Positions 47,611 through 59,974 of a stretch of DNA of 64,000 bases are shown piece after piece. The position numbers were made by a program, and so were the translations under genes. Under the pieces are notes generated by a model. That model did no database searches, was not told the origin of the DNA, and worked only from the letters and a program-made list of their open reading frames with translations. Each line of letters begins with the position of its first letter. Position 1 is the stretch's first letter. The stretch lies in NCBI GenBank assembly GCA_009617715.1, contig VTFK01000361.1:372001-436000 (forward strand), in the 5' to 3' direction. The stretch comes from Plectrocnemia conspersa. Taxonomy: Eukaryota > Arthropoda > Insecta > Trichoptera > Polycentropodidae.

Positions 47611-48936
47611 AAATACTTATTAACCACTTTTTTGTTGTTGTTTAAAAACATGTTTATGGGGTAATAGTAACATTTTAGATTAATTCATGATAATTAAATA
47701 AAGCTAGCCGAAAATAGGAATATCATATTACGATTCCAGTGCATTCAAAAATATTTACGCTATAGGAAAAGCAGTAAAGGTGCGATTAATATTAGTAGGT
47801 CCTTCCCGGGATTCGCGTGTTAAAAACTGAGACGATAAAATATAAAATATTTTATTTTAGCCCCCACCAGCACTCGTAAACAAAAAAGTGACATTTTTTA
47901 ATGTCTTTTTTTGATATTTTCAAAATCTTAAAATTCCCAAGATTCTACAAAATTGTCGGAATTGAAAAAATAACGAGAACAGCACTCATTATTTTGATAA
48001 AAATTAGCATAATATGACTCATTTCATCATGACTAATATTTCATCAAAAAAAATCATTGCATAAGATACTGATTCACTTAAATAATAAAAAGACATCCAC
48101 GTGTATACAAATTCATTACATTTAAAAGAACCACAGTTGTGTTAAATTAAACATATTTCTAAATTTTTCATCCATTCCACTTTTTACCATTTAGAAAAAA
48201 ATGCATTTTTTAGATTCTGAAAATATTCATATTTTTAAAACAAAATCTCTTTTGTCATTCTTTGTAAAAATTACAATTTTAGTACCTATCGCAAATTATT
48301 CTAGATACTCTAGCCCAAACATATCCCGCAATTTACTGATAATTAAGTATCATATCAATTATGTTAAATAATATAAAAATAATAGAAGATATTTTATAAC
48401 ACGCGCAGTTTTTTATCCCTTACGTAATAATTATGAATATGATTAATATATGAAAAACTATTACATCTAGTTTGCCAATATTTTTCGAGTAATCTCAATA
48501 TTAAATCACGATTATTTTTTTAGTTGCTAAGTATTTATAAATCATGGTCAAAATTAGTTAATTACATATTAATATAACTAAAAAAATATCAACCATTGTA
48601 TTTTATTAAATATGTATTTACCTATAAAGAATGCGACCCACATGTTTAGTGCATTTGCTTCGCAGAGTCAACGTTAACCCCATCTATTGTAGCATTTCCA
48701 TACTAAAAAATAAATTAATATATTTTTATACACAAACGAAACAATCAATATTTTGTAAAATAAACGATTTATTTTTTTAATGTATAAAATAAAATTCACA
48801 ATAATTAAAGTTATAAAAATCACATTTAAATCTAATTATAATTAATTTACACATATAAGGTCAGAAAATATAATTTATAAATATTTTTAATAAAATCACA
48901 CTATTTATAATTTTGCTGCTTTTAGGCAATCCTATT
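47611..48936. other. AT-rich region 3' of the Sp gene, no feature seen
   Basis: AT-rich; no gene. The distal part may include 3' UTR of the Sp gene. Confidence 0.4.
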
Positions 48937-48942
48937 TTTATT
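48937..48942 (-). terminator. Possible polyadenylation signal of the Sp gene
   Basis: AATAAA on the minus strand about 255 bp after the Sp stop codon. Other AATAAA hexamers occur downstream (for example 48768-48773), and such words are common by chance in this AT-rich DNA. Confidence 0.3.
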
Positions 48943-49196
48943 TTTACGTATTTTTATGGCACAATGGGCAATCTAGTAAAATCAGTTAAAATTATTATTA
49001 AGGCACTTATTTTCCAACCTTGTATAAAAATAATACAAAAAAAAAAACAATAATGAAAGCACATTGCTTGCTAAGCGTCCGATGAACAATAAATATGTAC
49101 ACGTACGAAAATTTCGTAGTAAAAAAAACAAACACTTTTCCGCTCGTTAATGATTAATGGCCGAGTTTTGTCTCAAAATGTTTAAACTAGCAATCA

Positions 49197-51446
49197 TCAC
49201 TGACCCATGGCTAAAGGCTGACTCATCATGTAATGGTGTTGGAACATGTAGTTCTCCTTGGTGGCGCATTGAAAGCCCATCGGGTTAGCGTAAGGATAAT
49301 ACGGCGGAATTCCATCCTTGCACGTATAATAATTTGATTTATTATAATAAAACGAGTCTTTCAATCCAGAATCGGCTTGCAGAACTTGCGTTTGCGGGAA
49401 TTCGTATTGAGGCACACGATCCGGAGCTGGACTGCAAGTGTCGCTCTTGAAACTGGGCTCTGGAGTTGAGGATTCTGCGCTTTTCACGCTAGCTGATTTT
49501 TTATTTTTTCTAGTGGTCGAGTTGTGCGTTTTGACGTGTTTGGCTAAATGATCCGATCTCATGAATCTCTTCGAGCATTGGTTGCACGCGAAGCGTTTTT
49601 CTCCCGTGTGGGTTCGCAAGTGGCGCTGGAGCTCGTCGGATCTGGTGAATCTCTTGCCGCAAAAGAGCCAATTGCATATGAAGGGGCGCTCTCCGGTGTG
49701 CCAGCGAAGATGGGCTTTGAGGTGAGACGTTTTTCCGTATATTTTTCCGCATCCCGGTATGTGGCAAAGATGCTCTCTCTTGGTTTTATCTTTTGTGTAT
49801 GATGGAGAGTAGCCGGCAGCTTCTGTGAGGCAGTTTGGACATCTGCATCTGGCGCAGCGTCTTTGAGCAGCCGGAGATAAGGCTACTCTCGGTGGGATTG
49901 ACGATGGCATCGAGACTGGTACAGAAGCTGGAGATGTCCATTGACTAGGAGACCAATTTCTTAAAGCTGGATTGGTAGAAGACGCCGATGGAAAATCGCA
50001 AACGGCTCCGCACCCCATTCCTCCCATATAGGACATCTAAAATAAAACATAAAGAACAACATTATTACAAATTTAATAATACATAATGCGGCAGGGGGGT
50101 TGTTAATTTTTAAGATAACAAAAAAATAAATAAATAAAACGTCGAGAATGTCTATAGATACTGTTCTTCAATGCTAATTATGTATTATAAGAAAAAAAAT
50201 CGCTAATATATTATAAACTCAATTTTATAGATATTGAAAAATGAATATACATATCTATTGCTACAACATGTAGCTACTTACCCAGATTAATCATAAATTA
50301 TGATGAAAAATACTAAAAATATGTTTGTGCATTGTAGGTATATCTAATATGCTCAATTATTTATTTTATTTTGATATACACTTTATTTAAAATATAAATT
50401 TAATAAAACAAAATTTATTAACAAGTAAGATTAGGTGAAAAGTAAAAAATAAAATAAAAATATGGCTTAAACTAAAATTACCAGATCTTAAAATAAATCT
50501 GTTCTAACTTAAGAGTTAAGTAAGTCCACCAAATAAATTTAAGTATAATTCGCAGGAATCGCAAATAAAATTCCAGTAAAATTAAAAATAAAAATCCGCC
50601 TAGATATAAATTTCAAGACTAAAAAAATATATTTCTGAGGAAAAAGTGGTACCCGCCTAGATATAAATTTCAAGACTAAAAAAATATATTTCTGAGGAAA
50701 AAGTGGTACCATAGTAAACCTATTTTAAAAATAATTATTACAATTGAATTTTTAAGAATTTAAGAAATTCATAATTCCACATTAGTTTTATTATAAAAAA
50801 AGTTTTATTGTACAATTAAAAGCTTATTCATGTTTAGTAGTTTGTCGAATTAATACATTTGTATACAATAAATACACTTGAATTCTCAGGTTACATTTTA
50901 TAAAATATTTTTTTAATTATAAAATATTCTTTTAAAACCTATGGATTCAAAATTTAAAATAAAAATGTTCTTAAGCGATTTTAATTTTTATTATTTAATA
51001 AAATATTAAATAGGTATTTCTATTTTATATAATATTTTAATTGAAAATCATATTTTTTTAATTAACATAAAATATACAATACATAGAAAATGATAAGCTT
51101 AGATCAAATAAAATATTATGCTAAATTTTTTTTTTTATTTCGTAATAGCATATATCAGTATAATTTATATTTATGTAAAATTTTCTATTACATATATTAA
51201 TATATATTTATTTTTTTAATACATAAAATATATTTTTTTAATAATGTGAAAATACTGATACTGATATAAATATCACGCGTGCCACCCCAATATTATTAAT
51301 TATTAAGATCAATATTATTTCTATAGGCACTATAAATACATAGTATTAAAACGTTTATAATATAATTATAACCCTACCTGTTGATGAGGAGCAGTTTGTC
51401 CATATTGAACTCCGTAGCAGTGTTGACTCATAGATATGCAGTCCAT
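49197..51446 (-). CDS. Sp-family zinc-finger transcription factor, buttonhead/Sp5 type
   Basis: Nuclear DNA-binding regulator of the Sp/KLF family. Coding exons are 51446-51378 (23 codons) and 50036-49197 (279 codons plus stop TGA), joined in phase 0 by a GT (51377)-AG intron, giving 302 residues. The Btd box [11 protein letters not shown] lies at about residues 82-92. Three C2H2 fingers follow at about 114-136, 144-166 and 174-194. Contact residues (KTSHLKA, RSDELQR, RSDHLAK) are those that bind GC/GT boxes. The C-terminus is rich in Ser/Pro/Tyr. It is much shorter than the Drosophila Btd protein and shows no SPLALLA-type Sp box, which is unusual. The two-exon plan fits Sp5/btd genes. The exact subgroup (btd/Sp5 rather than Sp6-9) is inferred from finger sequence. 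It is surrounded by gene-poor DNA, as expected for a developmental regulator. Confidence 0.9.
50037..51377 (-). other. Intron 1 of the Sp gene
   Basis: Begins GTAGGG (donor after CAACAG) and ends TTTTATTTTAG before ATGTCC. Very AT-rich, with no island or ORF of note. It contains a perfect 57-bp tandem duplication at 50597-50710. Confidence 0.85.
50597..50710. repeat. Perfect 57-bp tandem duplication in the Sp intron
   Basis: Unit 50597-50653 (starting cgcctagatataaatttc, ending aaaaagtggtacc) is repeated without visible change at 50654-50710. Identity implies a very recent event or an assembly artefact. Confidence 0.9.
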
Positions 51447-51900
51447 TTTCAAGATGAAAATGCTTTTCAACCGCACACGATATATAATTAACACTTAATA
51501 ACAGTCATTATATCACTACCGAAAAACAGTTCCAAAAATGTCCGAATTAAATATTAACACGTTGCGTAATAATACGAGTCAGATTCGTATTGATTTGCTC
51601 GAAAATCGTAAGGACAGTCGAGAGAGTTTTTAATTACAGGCGACGGTGCTATCGCTCCAAGACGTTTTTAATAACTGCCTTCGAGTGTCTAACGACCGGT
51701 TCGGAGTACGGGTCAGGTGAAGGGGAGGGGTACGGTGACGAGGGGGGTCAGGGTCCCACTGCCTGGGGGTCCATAAGGCACGGGGGTTGGACCAAGCCAG
51801 GTCCCTGAAAACTCTCAATGCTCAGGTAACAGTCACCGCGAAGGGACCTTACCTTTCTCGTCGTTTTTATAATATAATAGGGTACAGGTAAGTCGCAGGA
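51447..51900 (-). promoter_or_regulatory. Putative Sp gene promoter region, GC-rich
   Basis: Upstream of the Sp start codon the minus strand has a TATA-like ATTATATATC near 51479-51488. Further upstream is a G-rich block (plus strand 51700-51790) with ggggaggggtacgg near 51722, a Sp/KLF-type GC/GT-box. This allows autoregulation or cross-regulation by Sp proteins, which is inference. ORFs of 72 and 62 codons here overlap on both strands and have no domain. Confidence 0.4.
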
Positions 51901-52109
51901 TCTGCGATGCGAATTTAGCCAATGTTGATGGAAACTTTTGAGAACATTGATTTTTAATATAAAGTATATATTTTTTAATATAAGTTTTTATATTAAAATG
52001 TAATTGACCTAGTCTTATACAATCTTATATTCCCAAATTAATTGAAACTATAGTATCTAGCGCCTCTTAGCATTTTTTTCAATAATCCTCAAGAATTTTA
52101 ATAATGTAA

Positions 52110-52205
52110 TACATGTTAAGGCTTTTCTTGACTACGGCATCATTTTTATACACTGATTATAGTAAGGCATATGATAAAGTTAATTACCTTTTAAAATTTA
52201 GCTGA
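52110..52205 (+). mobile_element. Small non-LTR reverse-transcriptase fragment
   Basis: The plus-strand translation reads FIYTDYSKAYDKVNYLLKF near 52143-52200, matching the DFSKAFDxVxHxxLLxKL motif. No further motif survives. Confidence 0.5.
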
Positions 52206-52544
52206 TTATCAGATAAAAAATAAATGATCATGCTTTTTATAATTTTAATGCAACGAGTGGTGTACCTTAATAATTTAGGTCATATACTTAATTATTTAGA
52301 TGTATGAATTAGTCAACAATTTTAATATATTCTTTAAAATTATAACCAATCAATAAATGACAAATAATTAAATGTTAAAGATTTTATAACAATCTTATAT
52401 TTAAATCTGCTAATATTATAGTTTAAAATAAAAAAAATACTTATTACTAACAAAGCTAAAAAATGCTAGGTTTTTTTAATTAATTGATTTATTGTTACAC
52501 TAAATTTATTATATTTTTCATTCCAAAGATAATCTTACTAAGAT
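52206..52544. other. AT-rich spacer, no feature seen
   Basis: No supported feature. Confidence 0.4.
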
Positions 52545-52760
52545 TCAAGATGAGCAATGTTGTCAAGTTGACTAATATCCGAAAGACCTGGGTTTGACTA
52601 TTATGAGGATCCTACTGTTTTGAAATTTCTTTCGTGTCTGTAAGATCAGAATTATTAATTATTATATACATAATTTTAAACCCTGTCGATTATTGTAGAT
52701 TAGTTTTTCTAGATGTTCCTAATTCATGGATAAATATGGTGACGAGTAATTAAAATTAAG
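52545..52760 (+). repeat. tRNA-derived SINE copy
   Basis: Head gttgtcaagttgactaata (A-box region) and cctgggtttgactattatg (B-box region, near 52588), then body tcgtgtctgtaagatcagaa near 52633 and ttgtagattagtttttctag near 52694. The body aligns by eye with the copies at 35203 and 44775. Confidence 0.6.
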
Positions 52761-52932
52761 TCGAGCTAAGCCAAGCGTAATACTAAGCCACAATAATAGT
52801 TTAAGATTAATAAAATATTTGATTTCAGTCAGGTGTTTCACTAATTTTTAGTAGTAGTTATTTGTATGTACTATGTTAAGTTGCAACGGAAGATTTGCAA
52901 TTAATTAAATAAATAAACTTACAAAAAAGTTT

Positions 52933-53075
52933 GCCAGTCAGTGATCGTTTTTTTAATATTTCGATTTAGTTAAGATTGATAGTATTTCATAAAATGACAT
53001 GCATTTTTCTGGACAAATTCAAGATCTCTGTTTAGAATCTGCGTCAAAAGCAATAAAATCAGCAATGGAAACTTG
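52933..53075 (+). mobile_element. Truncated composite-family copy
   Basis: It contains gccagtcagtgatcgtt, atttcgatttagttaag and gacatgcatttttctggac (module 1), then directly ctctgtttagaatctgcgtc and aaaagcaataaaatcagcaa (start of module 2). The same junction occurs, inverted, at 62690-62735, showing that the modules move as one unit. Confidence 0.7.
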
Positions 53076-53650
53076 TGAATTATTAACTTTTTGACAATAA
53101 CTATCCAAGAAGTAACAAAAATAATCTTGCGGAATTTTTTCAACTAAGAACCGAAAAACTCTCGATCGGGTAATTAAAATAACCAATTTCTTATCAAAAT
53201 ATTCTTTGGCTTTTTATATGATTATATAAATGATGTGATATCAGGAATGTTTTGAAGATATTTAGATTTCTCTTAGAAAATCTTTAAAGTTATATGAGGT
53301 AAAGAAAGATCTAAAAATATTATCCACATACGTCATTTAGGCTTATATATAAAACAAAACCTTAGGATGTCTACCTTAGAAAGATGACAACCATAAGTAT
53401 TCTACAACAAAACAAAAATACAATAAAGGTATGAAGAGCATTTAATAATATTTGTGAATTAAATATAAAAGATGGCTATACATAGCTCGAATTTATGCCT
53501 GTGTGTCCGAGATTACTTCGAGAAAGAATGAATAACATCTACTTTATAATTAAAAGTATATATGTATGTTTTATATAATTATCCTCGAATTCCCAAACAA
53601 ATAATTTTACTATGATGATAGAGCATATAACTAATTCAGAAAAGCAACAG
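53076..53650. other. AT-rich spacer, no feature seen
   Basis: No supported feature. Confidence 0.4.
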
Positions 53651-54060
53651 TACTAAGCAGGTTCAGAAAAATGAACAGAAGCGTGAGAAAAGTGCTCCTC
53701 AACAATGAGGGCTCGGTACGAATTGCGAAATATGGCTTTTGTGTTGCTTTGGCTGCTGAAAGAGCAGCGATAATGGAGGATCATAATGAGCAATCATTGC
53801 TCACAATTCGGACTTCGGCTGGTCGTAAATCTCTATCTTTCTCTCTCTGTCGTTCGAAGCAGACCTGTTGCCGATTAACAGCGGGACGCATTCGTCCCAA
53901 CAAAGCTTCCGAAGCGGCCCTCGGCTTTTGCCTCAAACGGCGCCCTAAATCCATCAAATGGAATCCATTGTGATGATACCTGTTAATTTTTCAAAATACC
54001 TCAACTTTTATGAGGGTATTCCTTTCACGTTCGGCGATCTTGTCCTACACGTGTAATTTC
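53651..54060. promoter_or_regulatory. GC-elevated island 2.2 kb upstream of the Sp gene
   Basis: GC-rich block with a perfect interrupted palindrome gagcaatcattgctc (53788-53802). A 100-codon plus-strand ORF (53671-53973) has no domain. Its position 5' of the minus-strand Sp gene makes it a plausible proximal enhancer; this is inference. Confidence 0.35.
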
Positions 54061-56179
54061 TTTTAAGAGTTTTTTTATTCCATTTTAGAATTCCATATAT
54101 GTGCGTATGAGATGAAACACATACTACATTAGCTTTGGCAAATGTGGTAATATATTATTTTTTTCAATATTTTTTTTAATCGAAATATAGTAATTCTTAC
54201 CCTCTGAAATGTATTTACTGTAATATTAAATACCATTATTACTGCAATGCGTTATTATGTAAAATCATCATTCGTTTATATGGATTAACCAATATGTACC
54301 AATGAGTGTCAATATATTTCAAACATTTTAAAACACATTATATTTTCTTTAACAAATATTGTACTAAATTGGGTGCCACAATTAACGAATTATAAAATTG
54401 CTTTTTTTGACCTTGAAAGCAATTTAAAAAATGTTGTATTATTAACTGAATTGTATGTTGAGTGAGAATCGAGAATCTTCTCTCACTTATAATAGTCGTA
54501 TAACATTTAATATATAGTATATATATATATATATATACAATATATTATATGTTAATTCTTGGATACACTGTTAATAGATTATTTTGTTTGATAAAATTTT
54601 ATAGCAAAACTTTGATATCAAATATCGCATTCTATCGAAACATTATTTATGACTCAATAAAATAGTTAGAGCTTTTATAACCATTTTATAGCATTTTTTA
54701 CATTTTTATTCATGGCTTTAGGAGAAATTCCAGCAAAGGACCGTTTAATTTATATTTTTCTTGTCTATATCTATATTTATTATACTTGCAGAAATTGTAC
54801 GAATAATTAAATTAAATATAAATAATATTTTTAAATTTAAATAAAATAAAATATTGCTTAGCATCTAAGTTTATATTATCTTTTGAAAGTTTCAAAGAAT
54901 ATATAACTGACATTCAATGCAAGGGTAATATCCGCTCTGATCCAGTTAATTATATGTTGCTTTATTCGAAACGGTATCGACAAAAAGATGATCCTTTTAC
55001 AAATATAATAGGAGACCTGAGCACTTCCTGTCTTTTTAAGTGACTGCATTTTTTGAGTAAAAATGTCTTCTTTTTCCATCACCTTTCAACAGCTAAAGTA
55101 TCATGTTACTATCGATTGTGCATATAAACTTGCATTCCATTGACAAGAGGATCAAATGATTTGGTTTAATAAAAAGTATATCCTAATCAAGATTTCACAG
55201 GTACATATCATACAATCCTAGTATCATAACCGTTGAAAAATCAACGGAGAGTACATAAACATAGTATAAATTAAACAAAAAACGTATGTTTATGCATAGG
55301 TATAACTATTTATATTACATAATTCATATCAAAAAGTAATACTTTAATCATATTAATGAACAGTTAAGAAGTGAATTTGTTACTATTCTCAGATTATTTT
55401 TACATATGTATATTCAAGACATCTATGTACAAAATATAAATAATAAATAGATTTACCCAAGTTTGAAACCATTAATTAAATATTTATTATTTTAGTCGCT
55501 ACTATCATGCATTACACATGGATCTAAGATTTTAAGTCTTTATTATATTATTAATTCCAATAAACATTAATTAAATACTTTGCTTTCATATGATCATTTG
55601 TCATTTTTTTAATAAAAACATATCTTGTAAAGAATTGCAATTCTTTATTCATATTTGATAAATACATATGTTTATTATTCACCAATTTTGTCAATCAATT
55701 AAGAAAGTAATGTGTTTTTGGTAGCTATATTTTACATTTTTATACTTTTAAAATATATAATTAAAATCAGTTTTGTTTTATTATATATATATATACTAAT
55801 AAATCAATCATGAAAAATAATTTTAAATTATATTTAACAATCTTTGTAAAGAAAAAAACAATAGCAAAATAGTAACATTGTTGTACTATTGTAAAGATAA
55901 ATTTAGTTACCGAACAGAGAATTAAACCTATTGTAGCATAATAAGAGCATTGTTCCACTTATTACTGATCAATTAGTGAGCAGTGAATCTAAAATTGATA
56001 GTCTCAATGTGGAATTAATAAATAAACTATAGTTAAAAAAAGTAGGTTGCATTAATAGAGCTACGATTAATTATTCAGAAACATTAGACTACCTTTGTTT
56101 TAAATTTATTATCTGCTTTGGGAATCTTTTATTTAACCATTTATAAACACTTGCTATTTAATTCACAGTTAAATTGTAT
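54061..56179. other. AT-rich spacer between the Sp gene and DNAL1
   Basis: Includes an (AT)n tract near 54514-54536. Minus ORFs at 54876-55082 and 55767-55958 have no recognisable domain. Confidence 0.4.
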
Positions 56180-56185
56180 TTTATT
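56180..56185 (-). terminator. Polyadenylation signal of the DNAL1 gene
   Basis: AATAAA on the minus strand, 123 bp after the DNAL1 stop codon, at a typical distance for a short 3' UTR. Confidence 0.45.
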
Positions 56186-56307
56186 AGTAAATCTGATCAT
56201 CATCAGTATATTTTGTCCATAAAACTATTTATATTCATTTTTACCCTACTAAATGTTAAATTATCATTTCTCATGCATTATCTAATACAAGTATAATACG
56301 TAAATAC

Positions 56308-57239
56308 TTATTCAACATTATCTTCGGCAGCAACCAATGTTTGCACTCCATCTCCAAATTCTTGATCCGCCTAAAGCATATAATCATATTTTACTGATCT
56401 GCTCAAAACTTACCATTAAACCAACCCAAATAAAAACTAAATAACCTGATTTAAGATTTGACCAACTGCCACGGGTCCATCTTCTCTCACTACAGTTTCA
56501 CCGTCCAATTTTTTTAGATTAGGAAGCTTCTTGGACACATCTTGCCTCCAGATCTCCAGCTCACAGTTATCATATAGGGGATTACCGACAAAAAGCAAAT
56601 CCTCTAAAGACTGCATTTCCTTAAAATGATTACACATAATGATATTAAATATTATAATATATAAATGTAATTTTCATACTTGCAGCTTATTAAACTCTCC
56701 CCACTCCTTCACTAAATTGTTGCTCAAGTACAACACTTTTAAATTTTTCATTAGATTGATGCCTTTCATTTTTTCAATCAAATTGTACGATATCCACAAC
56801 TCTTCTAAAGTATCGGCCAATGGTTCCTTATAAATAAATATTAATACTCAAAATGTTATTTTTTATTATTATAATATAAATACTTTTAACTCTTACTAAT
56901 CCATTGAAGGTTTTAATATAATTTCTTCCCAAAGATAAGATTTTCAGATTTTTAAGAGTAGAAACGCCAGTTATCTTCTCAATCATGTTCGTCGATAGAC
57001 TCAATTTCCTTTATCAAAAGTAAAAGCTATACATTATAGTTAACCAATTTTTATAATATAATAAGATAATCAAACAATACACACTCGCATGCAGTCAGGG
57101 TCGCAAGCGAATTATCCATTTTTTCAATCGGAGGATATTGAAACTCCAAACTGACCTCTTTAGAAGTATTCGCTTGCTGACTAGTCTTCTCTTCAAATTT
57201 CTTAATAGCTTCTTTGATTGTCGTAGCTTTTCCTGCCAT
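56308..57239 (-). CDS. DNAL1: Axonemal dynein light chain 1 (leucine-rich repeat)
   Basis: LC1 is a leucine-rich-repeat protein that binds the outer-arm dynein heavy chain and tubulin in motile cilia and sperm flagella. Five coding exons join in frame: 57239-57085, 57008-56897, 56826-56680, 56619-56446 and 56370-56308, all with GT-AG introns of about 70-80 bp, giving 216 residues. [19 protein letters not shown] at the N-terminus and [10 protein letters not shown] follow the DNAL1 pattern. LRR blocks include [26 protein letters not shown] and [11 protein letters not shown]. The C-terminal cap [11 protein letters not shown] ... LPNLKKLDG is diagnostic. It is slightly longer than the ~190-residue vertebrate protein because of a C-terminal extension ending EDNVE. 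Motile-cilia genes are usually driven by RFX factors; see the X-box entry. Confidence 0.95.
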
Positions 57240-57270
57240 CTTTATTTAGTATTCAATATTTATTGTGAAC

Positions 57271-57283
57271 GTAACGAAGCTAC
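57271..57283. promoter_or_regulatory. Possible RFX X-box upstream of DNAL1
   Basis: gtaacgaagctac fits the GTNRCC-N-RGYAAC consensus at 10 of 12 informative bases, 32 bp upstream of the DNAL1 start codon. RFX factors control axonemal genes through such promoter-proximal boxes in animals. Two mismatches keep this tentative. Confidence 0.35.
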
Positions 57284-57289
57284 CATGAG

Positions 57290-59883
57290 TACCGAATATT
57301 TTATCAATATATCACTAGGGCTTCACCAAAACTATATACATACAAACATACATACATAGAAACTGCAAGACGTTCAGAGTCAGAAAAGTGTTTTATTTTT
57401 TTCTTGTGATTTTATAAAAATCACTCATTATTAACCAATCGTCTACATCACAAATATTCAATAAAAATATAGTATATACATAACTTTTAAGACTTTTTAC
57501 TCTTTGAGTAAATTTTTTGGCCATCAACTCATCATCATTATCATCATCTCACCGTATAATTCGAGGATTGTTGTATTAAAATATTAAAGTTTATTTATTT
57601 TAGCATCATGTTATCTTGCTTTAGCTAGTCAGTAGCGATCTGGCCTGGACTTCATCCAACATTTGTAACACTTAATGTTTTTACGTAGTCAAGAAAGCTT
57701 TAGTCAATTTGTCAAAAATACCACATGAATTAGTATTGGAAACGAAGATATTTTTTGTCATTTTTCTTTAATATCCCTGATAAATATGCTTTAAATATAT
57801 TTTTAAATTTATCCCAAGAATTAAAAGCTTTAATAAATCAATGAAAAATAATAAAAAATAATGAAGAAGAAAAGTTTTACTTAAATACATATTAACGTAT
57901 ACTTGAAACAATACATAAAATAAAGTTATATATTAATATTATTACATAAATATCATAAAAACTCATTTGTAATAAAATTTTAAAGAAATAGTCGATTGTA
58001 GCCAAATAGTCGATTGCGATTTAGTAGTATTTGATCGACCTACACCATATTTTGGCTAGATATTGATATTTGACATCTCTCCCAATTATTATTTTTCTTA
58101 ACCTTTTAGTCATGTAATCAGTAATATATATTTGTACATATTTTTTTAAAAATAGATTACAAATATTTATCTGAAGTTAAAGTATTGTAAGATCCTTTTT
58201 CTGTCCGTCTTTGCTTTATCCAACTATGACAGCAAAAAAAAAAATATATAAAAATTGTAATAATATATTTATTCTCAAGTCAGTGCACAAAAATATGATT
58301 CTCTTAAATTTCTGCATGTATATAGTCAGTTGCCTTGAGGGGCTATACCCGTATGTGTAAGTACACAGGCTGACATTTATTTTTTGTTCTTATGGTATGA
58401 TTTTCGAGATTATTATCATATCACCCCTTTTACTATTGTTATAGTTACATCTGTTTTACTTATTAGTATCCTTACCTTGCTCTACTTTTTTAAATTTTAT
58501 TTACATCTAAAACTAATACTGTTTTATTTATTTAATATAATTCAGGCATTTCTCAATGATTGTGCGAATTCTGTGTATTTTATTTCGTGCCTGATTCTTG
58601 AAAAAACAGAGTGAACCCAACAAATCAATAATAGATACAATTGTAAAATATATTCTAGTAATAAAAAAAGCAAAATGACTATAATAAACTATACGTGTTA
58701 AAAAATCTAATAGCAGATTTTAAATAAACATAATGCACATTACTGTTTCAAGATAAAAGATTCTGTTAAAATGTTAAATGATCATCCTGCACTATGACAA
58801 TATTATAATTAAAAAATATGAGCTCTGAAAATATATAAATAATAACATAAAATGACTTCGTACATAAATTTTATTGAATTACAAATCGTACAAATCTTTT
58901 GTGTGGCATATGATGCGATTATTAAAACAAAATGTCTTTAATCCATCACCAATTCAAAAAATAACAAATTATTCAATGACTTAACAGAGATATAGAAACA
59001 CAATTTGTGCCGAAAACCGTGTAATTTACAATAAGAAGAAAAATCATCCTTCCAACATATTAAATCGAGTATGTGTCTATCAAAGTTTATTAAAATAAAT
59101 TATTTTTCACACTAATAAATGCCTACTTAAGTTAAAGCATAATCGTAACTATCGAAACATTTACATAAGATTCAGCAAATCTATACACAATACTGTATTG
59201 CAAATTTGTAAAAAAATATCAATATGAACTGATAAAACTAGATAATATTAATATATTAATTGGTAAAAGGAAATGAAATAAAACGTTTGACCCAAATGTA
59301 ACAAATAATAAACAATTTTTTTCAACAACAGTGAAGTGATATATTTTTACACTCTCTTCATTATACATATGTATATTAAAAATTAGAAATATTTCTGCTC
59401 GATCAATCTACAACTATACAATTTATATTCAAATATGTCTAAATAAACGTTTCTCGATAATTGCAAGCGTCAAAATGTGCCATGTAAGCGTATGATACAA
59501 GCTTATAAAAGTTAATGATTTATCGCTGAGAAACATTTATTCAAAATGTTATCCAAAGCCTATGGATCGGTTACTTGCAAATACAATCGATAATAAATTT
59601 ATATACCCATTTTCATATTATTTAAAAAACACTATTATCAATTACTATTATACGTACATTCGTGATATACAAAGATATTTGTACTATCTCGTTTCAAAGA
59701 AAAACGTTAATTAAGATAAAAACCAGATACATACAAATATACAAATGTTAAGCAATTACATAATAATAATAATTTCTATTCCTGTAATTTCAACCTAAAC
59801 ACATACATAAATGTTGATTGTATATGTGAGTTTGATATATCAATTATTTTTGCCTTCAAAAACGAAGGCATTCAATTCACAAA
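57290..59883. other. AT-rich intergenic DNA between DNAL1 and ERp44
   Basis: A plus-strand 76-codon ORF at 58384-58614 is hydrophobic and low-complexity, as expected from AT content. No supported gene. The right end is probably 3' flank of ERp44. Confidence 0.4.
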
Positions 59884-59889
59884 TTTATT
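59884..59889 (-). terminator. Possible polyadenylation signal of ERp44
   Basis: AATAAA on the minus strand, 86 bp after the ERp44 stop codon. Later hexamers (for example near 58870) could give a longer 3' UTR. Confidence 0.4.
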
Positions 59890-59974
59890 ATAAAGTACTC
59901 AGTAGTTTTTTGTTAGTTCATAACGAAGTGAAAGAAAACTGAAATGTAATTATTTTATAGTCTTTCATCCTTGT

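Noticed and set aside
49548..49802. Plus-strand 84-codon ORF and minus 85-codon ORF inside the zinc-finger exon
   Set aside because: Both are shadows of the conserved zinc-finger reading frame.
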